From assembly GCA_016293155.1 (NCBI GenBank), contig JAEDEU010000021.1, positions 1 to 18,987 of the forward strand: a DNA stretch of 18,987 bases, read 5' to 3'. This DNA comes from Clostridiaceae bacterium. GTDB taxonomy: Bacteria; Bacillota; Clostridia; Oscillospirales; Butyricicoccaceae. Made by a program: the position numbers and the translations under genes. Positions 5,821-14,090 of the stretch are shown piece after piece. Numbering within the stretch: position 1 is the stretch's first letter; each line of letters begins with the position of its first letter. The notes beneath the pieces are model-generated. The model was not told the DNA's origin and made no database searches. It saw only the letters and a list, made by a program, of their open reading frames with translations.

Positions 5821-7425
5821 TTGTCTGCTTATCAGAATGAAATTAAAAAACGCCGGACGTTTGCGATTATCTCGCATCCGGATGCCGGTAAAACTACCAT
5901 TACAGAGAAATTCCTGCTGTACGGCGGAGCGATCCAGCTCGCCGGCACGGTCAAGGGCAAGAAAAATACACGCCATGCGGTTTCCGACTGGATGGAAATC
6001 GAGAAGCAGCGCGGCATCTCGGTCACCTCTTCCGTACTCCAGTTTGAATATGACGGCTTCTGCGTCAACATTCTGGACACGCCGGGCCATCAGGACTTTT
6101 CCGAGGATACCTACCGCACGCTGATGGCGGCTGACTCCGCCGTCATGGTCATCGACGCATCCAAGGGTGTCGAGCCGCAGACCAGAAAGCTGTTCAAGGT
6201 CTGCGCAATGCGCCATATCCCGATCTTTACCTTCATCAATAAGATGGATCTGGAGGCGCGCGATCCGTATGACCTGCTGGAGGAGCTGGAAAAGGAGCTG
6301 GGCATTGACACCTGCGCGGTCAACTGGCCGATCGGCTGCGGCAAGGAATTCAAGGGCGTTTACGACCTGCAAAAAAACCATGTCATGGCATTTGACGCAA
6401 CCAGCGTTAGCGGTACCCGCGAGGCAAAGTCCACCATCTACGAGGTAGACGATCCAAATCTGGAAACGCTGGTCGGTCCGCGCCTGTGGGAAACCCTTCA
6501 GGAGGATATCGAGCTGCTGAGCGGTGCCGGAGAGGATTTTGATCTGGACCGTGTACGCGCCGGCGATCTGTCTCCGGTATTCTTCGGTTCCGCACTGACC
6601 AACTTCGGCGTCGAGCCGTTCCTACAGTACTTTTTGGATATGACGCCGCCGCCGCTGGCACGTACCTCCGGCGGCGAGGAGGTCGATCCGTTTGACGACC
6701 GCTTCTCTGCGTTTGTATTCAAAATTCAGGCGAACATGAACAAGGCGCACCGCGACCGCATCGCATTTATGCGCATCTGCTCGGGCAAATTCGAGAAGGG
6801 CATGGACGTATTCCATGTACAGGGCAACAAAAAGATCCAGCTCGCACAGCCGCAGCAGATCATGGCGCAGGATCGCTCCATTGTAGACGAGGCATATGCC
6901 GGCGATATTATCGGCGTATTCGATCCGGGCATTTTCTCCATCGGTGACACACTGTGCACCCCGGGCTTCGGCATCAAGTTCTCCGGCATCCCGACCTTTG
7001 CGCCCGAGGTATTCTGCCGCGTGCGCCAGCGCGATACCATGAAGCGCAAGCAATTCGCCAAGGGTATGGCTCAGATCGCACAGGAAGGCGCAATTCAGAT
7101 CTTCAAGGAGCCGTACAGCGGTCTGGAGGAGGTCATTGTCGGCGTAGTCGGCACCCTTCAGCTGGACGTACTGGAATACCGCCTGAAGAACGAATACAAG
7201 GTTGACATCATCATGGAAAGCCTGCCGTATGCCTACCTGCGCTGGATTGAAAACGAAGAATTCGATCCGGATGCACTCAAAATTTCGTCCGACAGCAAGC
7301 TGGTTCAGGATTACCGTGACCGCTATCTGCTGCTGTTCACCAGCCTGTGGAATATCAACTGGGCAACCGATAAAAACGAATGGCTGCGTCTGTCCGAATT
7401 CGGTGCAGCGCCCGATGACGACTGA
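5821..7425 (+). CDS. prfC: Peptide chain release factor 3 (RF3)
   Basis: A 534-residue translational GTPase that removes RF1/RF2 from the ribosome after peptide release. G-domain motifs are intact: SHPDAGKTT (18-26), the switch-I segment EKQRGISVTSSV, DTPGHQDFSEDTYRTL (86-101) and NKMD (140-143). The C-terminal domains follow (FKIQANMNKAHRDRIAFMR and VGVVGTLQLDVLEYRL are typical of RF3 rather than EF-G). The start is read as TTG 5821: CGGAGGT (5808-5814) ends 6 nt upstream, and the protein then begins SAYQNEIKKRRTFAIISHP as RF3 proteins do. An upstream ATG at 5722 lies before the ribosome binding site and would add residues unlike RF3. A terminator follows the gene. RF3 is present in only part of the bacteria. 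Confidence 0.97.
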   Translation: MSAYQNEIKKRRTFAIISHPDAGKTTITEKFLLYGGAIQLAGTVKGKKNTRHAVSDWMEIEKQRGISVTSSVLQFEYDGFCVNILDTPGHQDFSEDTYRTLMAADSAVMVIDASKGVEPQTRKLFKVCAMRHIPIFTFINKMDLEARDPYDLLEELEKELGIDTCAVNWPIGCGKEFKGVYDLQKNHVMAFDATSVSGTREAKSTIYEVDDPNLETLVGPRLWETLQEDIELLSGAGEDFDLDRVRAGDLSPVFFGSALTNFGVEPFLQYFLDMTPPPLARTSGGEEVDPFDDRFSAFVFKIQANMNKAHRDRIAFMRICSGKFEKGMDVFHVQGNKKIQLAQPQQIMAQDRSIVDEAYAGDIIGVFDPGIFSIGDTLCTPGFGIKFSGIPTFAPEVFCRVRQRDTMKRKQFAKGMAQIAQEGAIQIFKEPYSGLEEVIVGVVGTLQLDVLEYRLKNEYKVDIIMESLPYAYLRWIENEEFDPDALKISSDSKLVQDYRDRYLLLFTSLWNINWATDKNEWLRLSEFGAAPDDD

Positions 7426-7448
7426 TCGGCTGTCCTCATGCAAACACC

Positions 7449-7483
7449 AACCGCTTCCGTTTCAAACTCGGAAGCGGTTTTAT
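7449..7483 (+). terminator. Intrinsic terminator after prfC
   Basis: A perfect 11-bp stem (AACCGCTTCCG with CGGAAGCGGTT) around a 9-nt loop, followed by a short T tract (7478-7481, then TTATC). The weak tail may allow readthrough into the MATE gene, for which no separate promoter is obvious. Confidence 0.7.
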
Positions 7484-7512
7484 CACATATTTTTAGATGG
7501 AAAGGAGCAGTC

Positions 7513-8877
7513 ATGAACGAAAACAAAGACTATCTCGGCACAGAACGCATCAGCAAACTGTTTGTCCGGATGGTGATTCCGTCCGTCGTCGCACAGCTGA
7601 TCAGCCTGATCTATAACATTGTTGACCGTATTTATATCGGACACATTCCGGGTTCCGGCAGCTTAGCGCTGACCGGAGTGGGAATTTGTATGCCGCTGGT
7701 CATCATCATTTCCGCCTTTGCTTCGTTGGTGGGCATCGGCGGTGCCCCGCTTGCCTCCATCCACCTTGGACGCAAGGACACGCAGACCGCCGAAACAATT
7801 CTTGGAAACTGCACGGTTGTACTGCTCGGACTCAGTGTCGTCCTCACCGCAGTCTTTCAGTTCTTTGCAGCTGATCTGCTGATGCTGTTCGGTGCAAGCA
7901 AAAACACGCTGCCCTTTGCGCTGGAGTATATGCGCACCTACGTCTGGGGCACCATTTTCGTCCAGTTTGCTCTGGCGCTGAATAATTTCATCACCGCACA
8001 GGGCTTTACCCGAATCAGTATGATTACCGTGCTGACCGGCGCCGTATGCAACATCATTCTCGACCCGATCTTTATTTTCTCCATGAATATGGGCGTGCGC
8101 GGTGCGGCACTGGCAACCGTCATTTCTCAGGCACTTTCCGCAGTTTTCGTGCTGCTCTTCCTCTCCGGAAGAAAAACCGGGATACGCCTGAAAAGACACT
8201 GCATGAAGCCGGATATCAAACTGATTCTTCGCTTTTTATCTCTGGGACTTTCTCCCTTTGTGATGCAGAGCACGGAATGTATCCTTTCCATCTGCTTCAA
8301 CAACTCACTTCTCAAGTACGGAGGCGATATTGCAGTGGGAGCGATGTCGGTTTTCGCCACCATTATGCAGCTTGCCACCCTGCCGATGATGGGCTTTGCC
8401 CAGGGTGCACAGCCGATCACCAGCTATAACTACGGCGCAGACAACTGGGACCGTGTTGCCGCAAACTTTAAGCTGCTCCTCACAGCAAGCCTGAGCTATT
8501 CCGCGCTGATGTGGATTGTGATCCTTCTGTTCCCTCAGCTGCTGATTCAAATCTTCACCAACGACCCCGTTCTGATTTCCTACAGCAGCAGCATGATCCG
8601 CATCTATTTCGGAATGCTGATATTCATGGGGGCACAGCTCGCCTGTCAGAACACATTTCTGGCGCTGGGAAACGCCAAGGTTTCCCTCTTTCTTGCCCTT
8701 CTGCGCAAGGTCTTTTTGCTGATTCCGCTAATCTACATCCTGCCGGTACTGATTTCAAATCAGACTGCCGCGGTATTTCTGGCAGAGCCGATTGCGGATG
8801 CACTTGCTGCCATCACTACATTGACTCTGTTCTGCCTCCAGTACCGCAATCAGCTGTTTTCCCGCAGCAAAATCTGA
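7513..8877 (+). CDS. MATE family efflux transporter
   Basis: A 454-residue polytopic inner-membrane protein of the MATE family, which exports cationic drugs or metabolites in exchange for Na+ or H+. The N-terminal MATE signature is clear: a first hydrophobic helix FVRMVIPSVVAQLISLIYNIVDRIYIGH, quoted in part, then GSLALTGVG and PLVIIISAFASLVGIGGAPLAS. The internal repeat begins near FLSLGLSPFVMQSTECILSI, with GMSVF-like AVGAMSVFATIMQLATLP and GFAQGAQPITSYNYGA. The length and about 12 hydrophobic segments are normal. The subgroup resembles MepA/NorM-like DinF relatives; the substrate cannot be told. ATG 7513 has AAAGGAG 5 nt upstream. It sits 87 bp after prfC with only a modest terminator between. 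Confidence 0.94.
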   Translation: MNENKDYLGTERISKLFVRMVIPSVVAQLISLIYNIVDRIYIGHIPGSGSLALTGVGICMPLVIIISAFASLVGIGGAPLASIHLGRKDTQTAETILGNCTVVLLGLSVVLTAVFQFFAADLLMLFGASKNTLPFALEYMRTYVWGTIFVQFALALNNFITAQGFTRISMITVLTGAVCNIILDPIFIFSMNMGVRGAALATVISQALSAVFVLLFLSGRKTGIRLKRHCMKPDIKLILRFLSLGLSPFVMQSTECILSICFNNSLLKYGGDIAVGAMSVFATIMQLATLPMMGFAQGAQPITSYNYGADNWDRVAANFKLLLTASLSYSALMWIVILLFPQLLIQIFTNDPVLISYSSSMIRIYFGMLIFMGAQLACQNTFLALGNAKVSLFLALLRKVFLLIPLIYILPVLISNQTAAVFLAEPIADALAAITTLTLFCLQYRNQLFSRSKI

Positions 8878-8885
8878 ATACAGTG

Positions 8886-8932
8886 ACAGCCGCCTCCGGA
8901 AGCATTCGGAAGCGGCTGTTTTCTATTTTTTG
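8886..8932 (+). terminator. Intrinsic terminator after the MATE gene
   Basis: A 13-bp stem with one C-A mismatch (ACAGCCGCCTCCG with CGGAAGCGGCTGT), an 8-nt loop and the tail TTTTCTATTTTTT. The tail runs over the last codons of the convergent HD-domain gene. In the opposite direction there is no T run, so it is a terminator for the MATE gene only. Confidence 0.85.
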
Positions 8933-9390
8933 AGTCCAAACTCGTTTTTCAGCTTTTCATATCGCACCCGCTCATTGGGTACGGCGGGAATGGTCGGATC
9001 GTACAGGCAGTGCTGCATCACATCCGCGTCTTTCAGTATCTCATCAAAGGAATCATGCCGTTCGCGCTTGCTGCTGTGATGATACACCGCATTGCAGATG
9101 CGCTCGATTTCGGTTTCCTCAAAGCCGCCGAGCTCGTGGAGGATGTCCCGCGCCATGGCTGCGCCCTTGTGTGCATGTTCAAACCCCTCCATCGCGGTGT
9201 AGCGATAGATATCGTGCAGCATTCCGGCAATCACTGCCAGCTCCACCGCTTCTCCGCGCTTCATCGCGATCATAGCACAAGCCTGTGCAACCCCGTAGAT
9301 GTGAATGTACGCATATCTGCGGTCGAGCTCATCCGGCAGCTTTGCCAGCACGCGGTCAACATAGTCCCGCACGGTGTCGATTCGATTCAT
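8923..9390 (-). CDS. HD-domain phosphohydrolase
   Basis: A 155-residue metal-dependent phosphohydrolase of the HD superfamily. Visible metal ligands are His30 (AYIHIYGV), His59-Asp60 (AGMLHDIY), the pair His104-His105 (VYHHSS) and Asp123 (LKDADVMQH), the usual H...HD...H...D order. His72 and His74 in FEHAHKGA are also in the expected region. The substrate is unknown; small stand-alone HD proteins act on nucleotides or other phosphomonoesters. The start ATG 9390 is preceded by GGGAG with an 8-nt gap. It has its own promoter and is transcribed separately from mutY; its 3' end overlaps the terminator of the convergent MATE gene. Confidence 0.88.
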   Translation of the reverse strand: MNRIDTVRDYVDRVLAKLPDELDRRYAYIHIYGVAQACAMIAMKRGEAVELAVIAGMLHDIYRYTAMEGFEHAHKGAAMARDILHELGGFEETEIERICNAVYHHSSKRERHDSFDEILKDADVMQHCLYDPTIPAVPNERVRYEKLKNEFGLKK

Positions 9391-9423
9391 TTTATGTACT
9401 CCCTTTCCTCCCGAGTTACTCCC

Positions 9424-9452
9424 AGTTTACATGAAATATCTCCGCCTGACAA
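9424..9452 (-). promoter_or_regulatory. Promoter for the HD-domain gene
   Basis: On the minus strand, TTGTCA (9452-9447), a 17-bp spacer and TAAACT (9429-9424). It lies just downstream of the mutY terminator hairpin (9461-9490), consistent with a new transcription unit. Confidence 0.7.
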
Positions 9453-9455
9453 GCG

Positions 9456-9490
9456 CAGAAAAGCCGCAGAGATAATTTCCTCTGCGGCTT
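9456..9490 (-). terminator. Intrinsic terminator of glgX-mutY
   Basis: On the minus strand, a perfect 11-bp stem (AAGCCGCAGAG, 9490-9480, with CTCTGCGGCTT, 9471-9461) around an 8-nt loop, ending in TTTTCTGCG. The tail is short, so the terminator may be partial. It begins 7 nt after the mutY stop codon. Confidence 0.75.
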
Positions 9491-9496
9491 ACTTAT

Positions 9497-10513
9497 TTAT
9501 TTGGGCAGAAATGCACGAAATGCATTCGGAATTGTATACTGCTCCGCAAGCTCCTGCGGCGTCACCCATGTCATACCGCCTATTTCCTCCGTCTGTGCGC
9601 TCACGCCCTGCATATGCCATTCGATGTGCGTGAAAATATGCTTTGCAGTGCCAATCGGCGCAAGCTGTTCGGGAGCAATCCCCCATTCGCGCAGCACCTC
9701 GTCCTGCTCATCGCTGATGCAGTTGGGAAGCTCCCACAGGCCGGCAAGCAAACCTTTTTTCGGCCGTCTGCGGATTGCAAGCCGCCCGTCGTTCCACAGC
9801 ACAAATACGGTGCGTCGTTCGATTTTCCGCGGCTTTTTTGGTGTCTTGACCGGAATTTCGTCCTGAATCCCCTCATCTGCCGCGCGGCACAGCCCATACA
9901 GCGGACAGAGCAGGCAGAGCGGCGCACCGTTCGGCAGACATACCGTTGCCCCCAGCTCCATCAGCGACTGATTAAAATCTCCGGCGCGCTCCGGAATGAT
10001 CTCCTGAAGCGCGCGCTCCATCGCCTTTTTCACCTCGGCGGATGTGATGTCCTGACGGCTCGCCAGCACGCGCGAAATTACACGCAGCACATTGCCGTCC
10101 ACAGCAGGCAGCTTTTGGTTGAACGCAATGGAGGCTACTGCGCCTGCGGTATACGAGCCGATGCCCGGCAGCCGGAGCAGCTCCGCCTTTTCTGACGGAA
10201 GCTCACCTCCGAACTCCTCGCAGATCATCTTTGCCGCTTTGTGCAGATTGCGGGCGCGGCTGTAATATCCCAGCCCCTCCCACAGCTTGAGCACAGTTTC
10301 CTCCGGCGCAGCTGCCAAAGCCTGAACGGTCGGAAGTGCATTCAGAAACCGGTCAAAATACGGCTTGACCGCCTCCACACGGGTCTGCTGAAGCATAATT
10401 TCGGAAACCCACACGCGGTACGGCGTCGGCTCTGAGCGCCACGGCAGCACGCGCGCCGCGCCGTCGTACCAGTCCAGCAGCAGCGGCGGAATCCGTTTGA
10501 GCAGCTGATCCAT
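9497..10513 (-). CDS. mutY: A/G-specific adenine glycosylase MutY
   Basis: A 338-residue DNA repair enzyme that removes adenine mispaired with 8-oxoguanine or guanine. The helix-hairpin-helix glycosylase domain has SEIMLQQTRV (37-46) with the catalytic Glu, LPGIGSYTAGAVASIAF (115-131) and PAVDGNVLRV (136-145) with Asp139. The 4Fe-4S ligands are Cys192, Cys200, Cys203 and Cys209 (C-x7-C-x2-C-x5-C; the first gap is one longer than in E. coli). Residues 235-338 form the NUDIX-like 8-oxoG recognition domain with FTHIEWH (294-300). The ATG at 10513 begins 1 nt after the glgX stop, and no good ribosome binding site precedes it, so translation is probably coupled. The same frame stays open upstream inside glgX, but MutY homology starts here. 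Confidence 0.96.
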   Translation of the reverse strand: MDQLLKRIPPLLLDWYDGAARVLPWRSEPTPYRVWVSEIMLQQTRVEAVKPYFDRFLNALPTVQALAAAPEETVLKLWEGLGYYSRARNLHKAAKMICEEFGGELPSEKAELLRLPGIGSYTAGAVASIAFNQKLPAVDGNVLRVISRVLASRQDITSAEVKKAMERALQEIIPERAGDFNQSLMELGATVCLPNGAPLCLLCPLYGLCRAADEGIQDEIPVKTPKKPRKIERRTVFVLWNDGRLAIRRRPKKGLLAGLWELPNCISDEQDEVLREWGIAPEQLAPIGTAKHIFTHIEWHMQGVSAQTEEIGGMTWVTPQELAEQYTIPNAFRAFLPK

Positions 10514-10514
10514 C

Positions 10515-12662
10515 TTATTCGACACCGATGCAGACGACAACCGAACGCGGTGCCATCCATACCCAGTCCTCAACCTGCGGCATCTTGTCCACATCGTCAA
10601 TACAGTCATGCGGATGGGCATACATCGTATTGACCGCGATCTTCCAGCGCATATGTCCCGGCAGCTCCGGCAGGCGAACCGGATGCGAATCCCAGTGTGC
10701 ATTCATAATGATATGCACGAAATCGTCTGTGGTGTCGTCCTGACTGCGCCCCGCAAAGGTCACACCGACAACGCGGGAATTCCAGTCAAACTTGTCATCC
10801 CACGGATTCATGCTGTGCACGCTGATCTCCGGGAACTGACACAGCGGCTTTCCGGTCGATCCACGCAGAACCGGATGCCGCTCACGGAAGTGAATCATAT
10901 AGCGGAAGAACTCAAACAGGTCATGGTTCTTCTCCAGCAGCGACCAGTCCAGCCACGAAATCTCATTGTCCTGGCAGTATGCATTGTTGTTGCCGAACTG
11001 GGTGTTGCCGAACTCATCTCCGGCAAGGAACATCGGCGTGCCGCGGGAGCACATCAGGATTGCACAGGCATTTTTGGTCATGCGCCGGCGCAGATCCAGA
11101 ACCTCCCGATTGTCCGTTGCACCCTCAGCACCGCAGTTCCAGCTGTTATTGTTATTTTCACCGTCGGTATTGTTCCAGCCGTTTGCCTCGTTGTGCTTGA
11201 CATTGTAGCTGAACAGATCGTTGAGCGTAAAGCCGTCATGACAGGTGATAAAATTGACCGACGCGCCCTCTCCGCGGGAATCCGGATGATACAGATCCAC
11301 CGAACCGGTGACACGCTGTGCCGCCGCCTTCGCCAGACCGCTGTCGCCCTTGATGAAGCAGCGCAGGTCATCGCGGTAGCGTCCGTTCCATTCCGACCAG
11401 CGGTTGCCGCGGGACGGGAAGCATCCGACCTGATACAGTCCGCCGGCATCCCATGCCTCCGCAATCAGCTTGCAGTTTGCCAGAACCGGATCAAATGCCA
11501 GCGATTCCAGCAGCGGCGGATTGTTCATCGGAGAGCCGTCCTCATTGCGTCCGAGAATGGAGGCAAGGTCAAAGCGGAAGCCGTCCACACGGTACTCGGA
11601 GACCCAGTAACGCAGACACTCCAGAATCATATGATGAACGATCGGATGGTTGCAGTTGAGCGTATTGCCGCAGCCGCTGAAGTTATAGTACTTCCCGTCC
11701 GGCGTCAGCATATAATAGACCGAATTATCCAGCCCCTTAAAGGAGAAGGACGGACCGAATTCATTGCCCTCTGCCGTATGGTTGAACACGACATCCAGAA
11801 TAATCTCCATGCCGTTCTCGTGCAGCGCGCGAACCAGACTCTTGAGCTCGTCACCCTCATGATTGTATTCATCGGTTGCGGCATAGCTGGTATTCGGCGC
11901 AAAGAAGCAGATCGGGTTATAGCCCCAGTAGTCCACCAGCGTTTTGCCGTCGTGCTCACGCATATCGCGGGTCTCGTCAAATTCGAAGATCGGCATCAGC
12001 TCAATGGCGTTGACACCGAGCTGCTTGAGGTACGGAATTTTTTCCATTACGCCCGCAAAGGTGCCCGGGAACCGGACGCCGGAGGACGCATGACGGGTAA
12101 AGCCGCGCACATGCATCTCATAAATGACCAGATCGGTCATCGGAATATGCGGTTGGACACAGGTGCCCCAGTCAAAGTCATGGCTGACCACACGCGCACG
12201 GTACGGATATCCGCACTCGCTGGAGCCCCAGATGCGCTGACCGGCAACCGCCTTGGCATACGGATCAAGCAGCAGATTTTTCCTGTCGAACAGATTGCCT
12301 TCCTTCGGATTGTACGGTCCGTCGATCCGATAGGCATATTCAATATCTTCAATGTCCAGACCGAATACAATCATGGAGTAAGTAGAACCGACCTTGTAGT
12401 GCTCCGGGAAGGGCAGCTCAACAAACGGCTCCTGTTCCTTGCGGTGGAACAGAATCAGCCACACGGCAGTCGCACCGAGAGAGCTGATGGTAAAATTGAT
12501 GCCGCCCGGTACGGGAGTCGCGCCATAATCCAGCCAGCGACCCGGACGCACATAGTATCCGTTCAGACGGTCTGTTGGCGGAAAACCAATCTGCCCCGAG
12601 GCTGAAACGAGCTTTCCCTTTCTCTTCGAAGTATACGAAGATTTTTTCTGCAGCATATCCAA
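10515..12662 (-). CDS. glgX: Glycogen debranching enzyme GlgX / isoamylase family
   Basis: A 715-residue GH13 alpha-glucan debranching enzyme that cleaves alpha-1,6 branches of glycogen or related glucans. An N-terminal CBM48-like domain (about 40-160, including GATAVWLILFHR) precedes the (beta/alpha)8 barrel. GH13 conserved regions are present: DVVFNHT (290-296), GFRFDLAS (361-368, nucleophile Asp365), KLIAEAWDAGG (398-408, acid/base Glu402) and NFITCHDGF (470-478, with His475-Asp476). The length and YWGYNPICFFAPNTSY segment fit GlgX/TreX isoamylases. The start is read as TTG 12662, because AAGGAAGGT (12679-12671) stands 8 nt upstream; an ATG at 12656 would be 14 nt away. It leads a two-gene operon with mutY. 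No other glycogen genes are in the window. Confidence 0.94.
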   Translation of the reverse strand: MDMLQKKSSYTSKRKGKLVSASGQIGFPPTDRLNGYYVRPGRWLDYGATPVPGGINFTISSLGATAVWLILFHRKEQEPFVELPFPEHYKVGSTYSMIVFGLDIEDIEYAYRIDGPYNPKEGNLFDRKNLLLDPYAKAVAGQRIWGSSECGYPYRARVVSHDFDWGTCVQPHIPMTDLVIYEMHVRGFTRHASSGVRFPGTFAGVMEKIPYLKQLGVNAIELMPIFEFDETRDMREHDGKTLVDYWGYNPICFFAPNTSYAATDEYNHEGDELKSLVRALHENGMEIILDVVFNHTAEGNEFGPSFSFKGLDNSVYYMLTPDGKYYNFSGCGNTLNCNHPIVHHMILECLRYWVSEYRVDGFRFDLASILGRNEDGSPMNNPPLLESLAFDPVLANCKLIAEAWDAGGLYQVGCFPSRGNRWSEWNGRYRDDLRCFIKGDSGLAKAAAQRVTGSVDLYHPDSRGEGASVNFITCHDGFTLNDLFSYNVKHNEANGWNNTDGENNNNSWNCGAEGATDNREVLDLRRRMTKNACAILMCSRGTPMFLAGDEFGNTQFGNNNAYCQDNEISWLDWSLLEKNHDLFEFFRYMIHFRERHPVLRGSTGKPLCQFPEISVHSMNPWDDKFDWNSRVVGVTFAGRSQDDTTDDFVHIIMNAHWDSHPVRLPELPGHMRWKIAVNTMYAHPHDCIDDVDKMPQVEDWVWMAPRSVVVCIGVE

Positions 12663-12700
12663 AGGTTTTCACCTTCCTTATTATATTTATATCCATACTT

Positions 12701-12729
12701 ATTATCGGACGATTCTCCCGTGCTGTCAA
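12701..12729 (-). promoter_or_regulatory. Promoter for glgX-mutY
   Basis: On the minus strand, perfect TTGACA (12729-12724), a 17-bp spacer and GATAAT (12706-12701), one mismatch from consensus. The expected start near 12694 gives a leader of about 32 nt. Confidence 0.88.
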
Positions 12730-12740
12730 TATTATTCTGT

Positions 12741-12760
12741 CACATTCGCACACATTCGCG
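12741..12760 (-). repeat. Tandem decamer upstream of the glgX promoter
   Basis: Two adjacent 10-bp units, CACATTCGCA and CACATTCGCG on the plus strand, differ at one base. They lie 12-31 bp upstream of the glgX -35 element, one helical turn per unit, the place where an activator would bind. CATTCGCG recurs at 12907-12914. Confidence 0.5.
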
Positions 12761-13034
12761 CACTTTATCCATCTTTTTCGATTATTTCTCCCCGTTTTCT
12801 GTATCTTCTGCCGTCTATCAATTTATAAATATTTTTTCTTTTTTGGAGCCTTCTCTTATCGCTTATGCGCATATTTTTTCTTCTTTTCCTTTTATTTTCT
12901 GAATTTCATTCGCGTTTTCGCATCATATGGTTTGTCTTTTTGCAGATATTTGTCTATAATAAACATATCCAATTTGCTTTACGAAAACCACCACGTCCTC
13001 CCCCACCCTGTTTTCTGAATCACCGCTTTTCCTC
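12761..13034. other. Pyrimidine-rich divergent intergenic region
   Basis: This stretch between glgX and cysE is very rich in T and C on the plus strand (long runs such as at 12832-12845 and 12872-12900) and has no supportable gene. It contains a palindrome TATGCGCATA (12864-12873), another CATTCGCG, and an apparent second promoter at 12932-12960. Open frames in it encode only Phe/Ser/Leu-rich, low-complexity sequence. Confidence 0.6.
12932..12960 (+). promoter_or_regulatory. Upstream promoter directed at cysE
   Basis: TTGTCT (12932-12937), a 17-bp spacer and perfect TATAAT (12955-12960). It would give cysE a leader of about 135 nt in addition to the nearer promoter. No T-box or other recognised riboswitch core was seen in that leader. 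Confidence 0.55.
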
Positions 13035-13063
13035 TTGCTTCATTCCTACAAATACGGTATACT
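13035..13063 (+). promoter_or_regulatory. Proximal promoter for cysE
   Basis: TTGCTT (13035-13040), a 17-bp spacer and TATACT (13058-13063). The start near 13070 gives a short leader with CGAGGT (13091-13096) upstream of ATG 13104. Confidence 0.7.
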
Positions 13064-13103
13064 AAGCATAATCAATTATGAATCATGATACGAGGTATTG
13101 TCC

Positions 13104-14006
13104 ATGACCTTTGAAGATAATCTTTCCAACATCGTCGCTCAGCTGAATGAGAACTATACGCAATCCGGTCTGTTCTTCTCCCGAAATGATCTGGAACGTC
13201 CCAACCGCGATGTCATTATCAAGCTGCTGAGTGATTTTAAACGCCTGATGTTCCCCGGCTACTTTGGCTCGGAGCATCCGAATCAGACAACCGCTCCGTT
13301 CTTTGTGGGCAGCCTGCTGACCAGTATTCACGAGCGGTTACAGCATCAAATTGAACTTGCGCTGACCTATCAGGCAGGCGGACGCACGGAGGGCATCCGC
13401 GCCCGCGCAGAGGAGGTCTGCACCGAGCTGCTCGCTGAGCTGCCGCGCATCCAGAAGCTCATTATGATTGATGTTGAGGCTGCATTTGACGGCGATCCCG
13501 CCGCTCAGAGCCGGGAACAGATTATTTTTTCCTATCCCGGTCTGGTGGCGATCTTCTCTCACCGCATTTCTCATGAGCTTTATATCCGCGGCGTACCTTA
13601 CATTCCGCGCATTATGAGTGAGTACGTACACAGCCGCACCGGTATCGACATCAACTCCGGCGCAACCATCGGTGAATTTTTCTTCATCGACCACGGCACC
13701 GGCGTTGTAATCGGCGAAACCACGGAAATCGGTGACTGCGTCAAGATCTATCAAGGTGTCACACTGGGTGCGCTTTCCACCCGTGACGGTCAGAAGCTCG
13801 CCGGCATTAAGCGTCATCCGACGATCAAGAACAATGTCACCATCTATTCCAACGTATCCATCCTCGGCGGTCAGACCGTCATCGGAGAGCACTCCACCAT
13901 CGGCGGCAATGCGTTCATCACCGAATCCATCGCACCGTACTCCCGCGTCAGCGTGAAAAATCCGGAGCTGTGCGTTGTGCAGCCCGGAACTGCAGGTTTT
14001 GAATGA
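13104..14006 (+). CDS. cysE: Serine O-acetyltransferase (CysE/EpsC type)
   Basis: A 300-residue cytoplasmic enzyme that acetylates L-serine with acetyl-CoA to O-acetylserine, the precursor of cysteine. A long N-terminal helical domain (about 1-170) precedes a left-handed beta helix of hexapeptide repeats. The catalytic dyad is kept: Asp182 (GIDINSGATIG) and His197 (FIDHGTGVVIGET), with His238 (KRHPTI). CysE of E. coli has DIHPAA where this protein has DINSGA, so the His-Pro after the catalytic Asp is replaced. The long form is the type annotated as serine acetyltransferase EpsC. ATG 13104 has CGAGGT 7 nt upstream; an in-frame TTG at 13098 is too close to it. A single gene, closed by a strong terminator; no cysK is adjacent. 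Confidence 0.93.
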   Translation: MTFEDNLSNIVAQLNENYTQSGLFFSRNDLERPNRDVIIKLLSDFKRLMFPGYFGSEHPNQTTAPFFVGSLLTSIHERLQHQIELALTYQAGGRTEGIRARAEEVCTELLAELPRIQKLIMIDVEAAFDGDPAAQSREQIIFSYPGLVAIFSHRISHELYIRGVPYIPRIMSEYVHSRTGIDINSGATIGEFFFIDHGTGVVIGETTEIGDCVKIYQGVTLGALSTRDGQKLAGIKRHPTIKNNVTIYSNVSILGGQTVIGEHSTIGGNAFITESIAPYSRVSVKNPELCVVQPGTAGFE

Positions 14007-14035
14007 TTTTTCATGTTATTTGACTGATATATTGC

Positions 14036-14073
14036 AAAAACCACTATCTGTACGAACGGATAGTGGTTTTTTT
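14036..14073 (+). terminator. Intrinsic terminator after cysE
   Basis: A stem with arms CCACTATCTG and CGGATAGTGG (one T-G pair), extended by A/T pairs at both sides, around loop TACGAA and followed by seven Ts. The A run at 14036-14040 could make it work in both directions. Confidence 0.92.
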
Positions 14074-14090
14074 GCTATTTTTAGTAGGCT

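Noticed and set aside
10608..12605. Long open frame antisense to glgX
   Set aside because: It lies entirely opposite a gene with intact GH13 motifs, has no recognisable domain or binding site, and arises from the codon pattern of the real strand.
12575..13018. Hydrophobic open frame running from glgX into the intergenic region
   Set aside because: The Phe/Ser/Leu-rich product reflects the T-rich DNA; the first part is antisense to glgX and there is no ribosome binding site.
12967..13103. T-box leader for cysE
   Set aside because: No T-box core (GGTGGTACCGCG-like) or terminator/antiterminator pair is present.
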